DNA of 64,000 nucleotides from Collinsella provencensis (GTDB lineage: Bacteria > Actinomycetota > Coriobacteriia > Coriobacteriales > Coriobacteriaceae). The notes beneath the pieces were generated by a model. That model did no database searches. It was not told where the DNA came from and saw only the letters and a list, made by a program, of their open reading frames with translations. The translations under genes were made by a program, and so were the position numbers. The stretch is from NCBI RefSeq assembly GCF_900199705.1, contig NZ_LT904908.1, positions 467,542 through 531,541 on the forward strand. The letters run 5' to 3'. This document shows, one piece after another, positions 60,943-64,000 of this stretch. Numbering within the stretch: position 1 is the stretch's first letter; every line of letters starts with the position of its first letter.

Positions 60943-61647
60943 TTAAGCCTCCTGGCAAAAATCGGTGCGGGCGCGATCGAGAGCCTCGAACATCTCGTCG
61001 AGCGTCGCGAACGGATCCTCGGCGGCAACGATGCCAGAAGTGCCGCCCGTTGCGTCGGCGCCGTACTTGATGGCGTCGTAAACGTTCTGACCGGTGGAGA
61101 TGCCAGCGGCCTGAAGAACCTTGGTGTTGGGGGAAACTGCCTTGACTGCCTCGGTGGAAGCGCGCATATAGTCCTCGCCGGCAACCTGACCGGTGCCGAT
61201 GAGGCTCGTGAGCTCGCACACCATGACATCGGGCTCGAGACCGGCAATCCACTCGCCCTCCTCGACGGAGTCAGCGCACACGACGGTAAGGATGCCCACC
61301 TCGTTGGCGCGGGCGATCGTGGAAGCCAGCTCGTGCACGGTGCAGGGGTTCTCCGCGTGATTGAGGAACGTCGCCTTCACGCCCGCGGCTGCAAGCGCCT
61401 CGGGAAGCACGTGGCCCATGCCGCGACCCGGCTTGAGGCTCTCCATGTGCTGAGCGCACGGAATAAGATGCGGGCATTCGGCGATGATGCGGGGCAGGTC
61501 GATGAGCTGGGCGGTGAACAGAACATCAAAGTCGTACTTCGCTGCCAGTTCGTCAGTCTTCTTCGCGAGGGCGAGAATATCGTCACCATACAGATACGAT
61601 TTGGGGTTCACCACAAAAAACGGAGTCCTCAACGCTTGTTTCTCCAT
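60943..61647 (-). CDS. Triosephosphate isomerase-like protein (divergent)
   Basis: A 234-residue TIM barrel. The active-site lysine lies in NPKSYLYG, where typical TpiA has GNWKMN. The histidine is in FLNHAENPC (normally GHSERR) and the glutamate in CELTSLIGTGQ (normally YEPVWAIGTG). It is shorter than the usual 250 residues. It probably interconverts triose phosphates or a related small sugar phosphate made by the cluster's aldolase. The ATG at 61645-61647 has GAGGAAGG upstream. It is the first gene of the cluster. Confidence 0.8.
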   Translation of the reverse strand: MEKQALRTPFFVVNPKSYLYGDDILALAKKTDELAAKYDFDVLFTAQLIDLPRIIAECPHLIPCAQHMESLKPGRGMGHVLPEALAAAGVKATFLNHAENPCTVHELASTIARANEVGILTVVCADSVEEGEWIAGLEPDVMVCELTSLIGTGQVAGEDYMRASTEAVKAVSPNTKVLQAAGISTGQNVYDAIKYGADATGGTSGIVAAEDPFATLDEMFEALDRARTDFCQEA

Positions 61648-61716
61648 CGACACAACCTTCCTCGTCTACGATGGCCGCGTGGATACGGGCGAAAACCAAA
61701 TGTGAACATTCGGTTG

Positions 61717-61775
61717 TAGTTGTCCACTCCACAGTGTACAGATAGTTGTATACCCCACTATGAACAACTATGCAA
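61717..61775 (-). promoter_or_regulatory. Promoter and GntR-type operators of the sugar PTS operon
   Basis: On the minus strand TTGCAT (61770-61775) and TATACA (61747-61752) are spaced by 17 bp. An inverted repeat TAGTTGT (61743-61749) / ACAACTA (61764-61770) overlaps both boxes; the half-site centres are 21 bp apart. A third TAGTTGT lies at 61717-61723. Repression by the adjacent GntR protein is likely. Confidence 0.65.
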
Positions 61776-61842
61776 GAGCCAACCGCAAATTCGGTTTATC
61801 AAAGGTCGATATTTCTCGTTGTACGGTTTGTGTGGCACTTGA

Positions 61843-62649
61843 TCAGTCGCGCTGAATGGCGGTGCCCACGATGGATTGCCCGGGACGGAACCAGGTGTTG
61901 GTCCATTCGATTATCGTTCCATCCTCGAGCGAAATGTTCTGCTCGAGCAAAAGCAGGGCAGCAGTCTCGCTGCACGCGAGAAGCGAACCGTATTCGATGC
62001 CTGCAGTCCGGGCGCTGTAGCGCATGTTGGAAGTCTTGATCTTGCGCCCAGAGCAACGTTGGACCGCATTGAAGAGGGATTCCGCTGTGTAATCGATATC
62101 GAACAGCCCCGGGCAGGCGCCGAGGTTCAGCCAGCTCTCTTGGCACATCACGGGCTCATCGTCAACCGTGCGAACGCGGCGCATAAACATGACTTCCTCG
62201 CCCGCGTTGATACCCAATTCCGCGGCGACCTCAAACGAAGCGGGCGCCGTCCATTTTTCGATAACGATCGTCTTGAAGCTCTTGCCCTGTTCGGCAAGAG
62301 AATCGGCAAACGACAAGGGTCGCACGCCGGCGGGGTGGGAGATCCCGGGCTCCGCCACATAGGTTCCACTCCCCCGCATCTGAACGAGCAGTCCCTCATC
62401 TACAAGGGATTTCAGGGCTTTGCGCACGGTGCCGCGCGCAACGTTGAACTGCTCCATGAGCTTGTGCTCCGAGGGAATCTTGGTGCGCGGTTTCCATTCC
62501 TTTGAGTAGATCTTGGCACGAAGGATATCTGCAAGCTGCGTATAGAGGGTCTCGCGCGGTTTGAGCGCGGGCGCGGGCGCCTGGCTACCAGAATCCTGCC
62601 GTTTTGCAGCATTCGCCTCTGCGTTTGCCATTGCCCACACCGTAGCCAT
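61843..62649 (-). CDS. GntR/HutC-family transcriptional regulator
   Basis: A 268-residue repressor. The winged HTH is at about residues 33-98: LYTQLADILRAKIYS, IPSEHKLMEQFNVARGTVRK and LVQMRGSGTYV. The C-terminal about 160 residues are a UTRA effector domain with PASFEVAAELGINAGEEV and DDEPVMCQESWLNL. It senses a sugar phosphate and releases the operon. It is upstream of the TIM-like gene in the same direction. The start at 62649 is uncertain; 62631 is also possible. Confidence 0.9.
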   Translation of the reverse strand: MATVWAMANAEANAAKRQDSGSQAPAPALKPRETLYTQLADILRAKIYSKEWKPRTKIPSEHKLMEQFNVARGTVRKALKSLVDEGLLVQMRGSGTYVAEPGISHPAGVRPLSFADSLAEQGKSFKTIVIEKWTAPASFEVAAELGINAGEEVMFMRRVRTVDDEPVMCQESWLNLGACPGLFDIDYTAESLFNAVQRCSGRKIKTSNMRYSARTAGIEYGSLLACSETAALLLLEQNISLEDGTIIEWTNTWFRPGQSIVGTAIQRD

Positions 62650-62792
62650 CGTATCCGTCCAAATTGTCCCGTAGGTTGTTCATGCGTTGTACAGCATAGA
62701 CCTTCTTGGCCTATATATATACAGCCTTATGGACAAATACGTAAATCGCACGATTCAAATTGCAAATGCTACGACACCATGAGAGCGGCGCA

Positions 62793-62940
62793 TTTCAAAA
62801 ATAACGGATATGCATAGATTAAGAACGGAATCACGAGTATACGCAAATCTATTACCTTATTTACCTGCGCTTTTATTTCAGAAAAAGGCAGACTACTCGG
62901 AACATAGAAGAAGAATTATGCATTTCCGTCATTTTTGAAA
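62793..62940. repeat. 148-bp MITE-like element with 24-bp terminal inverted repeats
   Basis: Ends 62793-62816 and 62917-62940 are inverted repeats that match at 22 of 24 positions (TTTCAAAAAT.ACGGA.ATGCATA). The interior is AT-rich and non-coding. The surrounding spacer 62650-62988 holds no gene. No clear target-site duplication is seen. Confidence 0.7.
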
Positions 62941-62988
62941 AAGTAAGGAACGCTCGCGTAAGCCATGTAACTTCACAGCTGTCTGATG

Positions 62989-63015
62989 CAAAAAGAAAGC
63001 CGCCCGAAGGCGGCT
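62989..63015 (-). terminator. Rho-independent terminator of ftsZ
   Basis: On the minus strand AGCCGCC / GGCGGCT with a 4-nt loop is followed by TTTCTTTTTG. It lies 31 nt after the ftsZ stop. Confidence 0.88.
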
Positions 63016-63045
63016 CTCTTAAAGTTTCTGCAGTGCGCTCAAACG

Positions 63046-64000
63046 TTAGAAATTGCCACGCTTGAGGAAGTCAGGCAGCTCAAACTGGTCGTTGCCGAAG
63101 TTGGGGAGCTCGGTACCGCCGACGTTGCGCGTGGGAGCGGGAGTGGAGACGGGCTCGGACGCGTGCTCGGCGGTGCGTGCGGACTTGCTGGAAGCGAACA
63201 GCTCGTCCTGACGGTTCACGTTGGCATCGGTAAAGCCCGTGGCGATAACGGTGATACGCACCTGGTCGCCCAGAGACTCGTCCACAACGGTACCGAAGAT
63301 GATGTTGGCATCGGGATCGACGGCGTTGGCAACGAGATCGGCGGCGTCGTTGATCTCCTGGATGCCGAGGTCCTTGGAACCGGCGATGGAAAGCAGGACG
63401 CGCGTGGCACCGTCGATGGAACTCTCGAGCAGACGGCTGGAAATGGCCTGCTGAGCCGCGTCGGTAGCGCGGGTGTCACCAGAGGCGACGCCGATGCCCA
63501 TCATGGCGGTACCGGCCTGCTTCATGATGGTCTTGACGTCGGCGAAGTCGAGGTTGATGACGCCCGGAACGGTGATGAGGTCGGTGATGCCCTGGGTGCC
63601 CTGGGAAAGCACACCGTCGGCCGTAGTGAAGGCCTCGAGCATGGTGGTCTTCTTTTCGGCGATGTCGAGCAGGCGGTCGTTGGGGATGACGATCATGGTA
63701 TCGACAGACTCGGAAAGGGTCTTGATGCCTTCCTCAGCGGACAGCTTGCGCTTGCGGCCCTCAAAGGTGAAAGGCTTGGTCACAACGGCGACCGTCAGCG
63801 CGCCCACGTCGTTGAGTGCGATATCAGCCACGATGGGAGCAGCACCCGTACCGGTGCCGCCGCCCTCGCCGCAGGTGATGAACACCATATCAGCGCCGGC
63901 AAGCGCCTCGGAGATGTCGTCGCGGGACTCCTCGGCAGCCTTGCGACCGACCTCGGGGTTGGCGCCAGCGCCCAAACCGCGGGTGATATCGGTGCCGATG
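63046..64000 (-). CDS. ftsZ: Cell division protein FtsZ, partial (N-terminus outside window)
   Basis: The C-terminal about 318 residues of the tubulin-like GTPase that forms the Z-ring. The T4 signature [13 protein letters not shown] is present, preceded by [11 protein letters not shown]. The T7 and core segments follow, including [13 protein letters not shown]. The C-terminal linker is short and ends [12 protein letters not shown], the peptide that contacts SepF/FtsA-type partners. The reading frame is open to the window edge. A terminator follows the stop. Confidence 0.97.
   Translation of the reverse strand, partial: IGTDITRGLGAGANPEVGRKAAEESRDDISEALAGADMVFITCGEGGGTGTGAAPIVADIALNDVGALTVAVVTKPFTFEGRKRKLSAEEGIKTLSESVDTMIVIPNDRLLDIAEKKTTMLEAFTTADGVLSQGTQGITDLITVPGVINLDFADVKTIMKQAGTAMMGIGVASGDTRATDAAQQAISSRLLESSIDGATRVLLSIAGSKDLGIQEINDAADLVANAVDPDANIIFGTVVDESLGDQVRITVIATGFTDANVNRQDELFASSKSARTAEHASEPVSTPAPTRNVGGTELPNFGNDQFELPDFLKRGNF

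Overview
The window is a GC-rich, gene-dense bacterial chromosome segment. Gene content points to a gut-type coriobacterium, probably Collinsella or a close relative. This is inferred from a group-B-like [FeFe] hydrogenase, a fused anaerobic GlpA/GlpB-like oxidoreductase with DUF1667, the divIVA-yggT-sepF-yggS-yfiH cluster, SepF with FtsZ, CCA-encoding tRNA genes, and many short toxin-antitoxin and restriction-modification genes in a GC-rich background. No marker fixes the species.

Layout. 1-9 kb: a zinc-ribbon membrane protein (cut by the window edge), a fused glycerol-3-phosphate-type oxidoreductase with DUF1667, then folC, a formate/nitrite-type channel and valS on the minus strand. 9-10 kb: a RelB/DinJ-like antitoxin with a PIN toxin, a palindromic operator and a decayed copy of the toxin's C-terminus. 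10-20 kb: two paralogous TPR proteins, an oppABCDF peptide importer with a divergent AraC-type regulator, and an iron alcohol dehydrogenase. 20-26 kb: clpX-clpP, tig, tRNA-Leu, gdhA, then tRNA-Pro and tRNA-Gly.

26-37 kb is the accessory part. Just after the tRNA pair lies about 0.7 kb of short repeats and palindromes. Then come a CLC-F-like channel with a lipid kinase, a lower-GC acetyltransferase, a second RelB-like/PIN pair and a type III restriction-modification system. That system is the most unusual locus in the window. A Phd/RelE-type toxin-antitoxin pair sits between mod and res on the opposite strand. mod carries a perfect 23-bp inverted repeat in its coding sequence. A short, well-initiated ORF directly upstream of mod is broken by a G8 tract; one G fewer would restore a 57-codon ORF ending 3 nt before the mod start. 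This looks like a possible phase-variation switch.

37-48 kb: an MFS exporter, MscL with a C-terminal zinc ribbon, a 95-bp palindromic element, a lipase-like hydrolase, a nitroreductase, an [FeFe] hydrogenase, an RluA-type pseudouridine synthase, an O-acetylhomoserine sulfhydrylase, a C_GCAxxG_C_C protein, a YigZ protein, RNase P RNA, and a PiT phosphate transporter with its DUF47 partner. 48-53 kb: a complete ECF vitamin/metal transporter (T, fused A-A', S) with overlapping genes. 52-56 kb: the cell-division and housekeeping cluster divIVA, yggT, sepF, yggS, yfiH.

56-64 kb: a GntR-regulated sugar PTS cluster (TIM-like protein, YjbQ, EIIB, EIIC, membrane protein, class II aldolase, EIIA). Its promoter overlaps TAGTTGT inverted operators. 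It encodes no kinase or dehydrogenase, suggesting that the imported sugar phosphate is cleaved directly by the aldolase. An AT-rich spacer with a 148-bp MITE-like element separates it from ftsZ, which runs off the window end.
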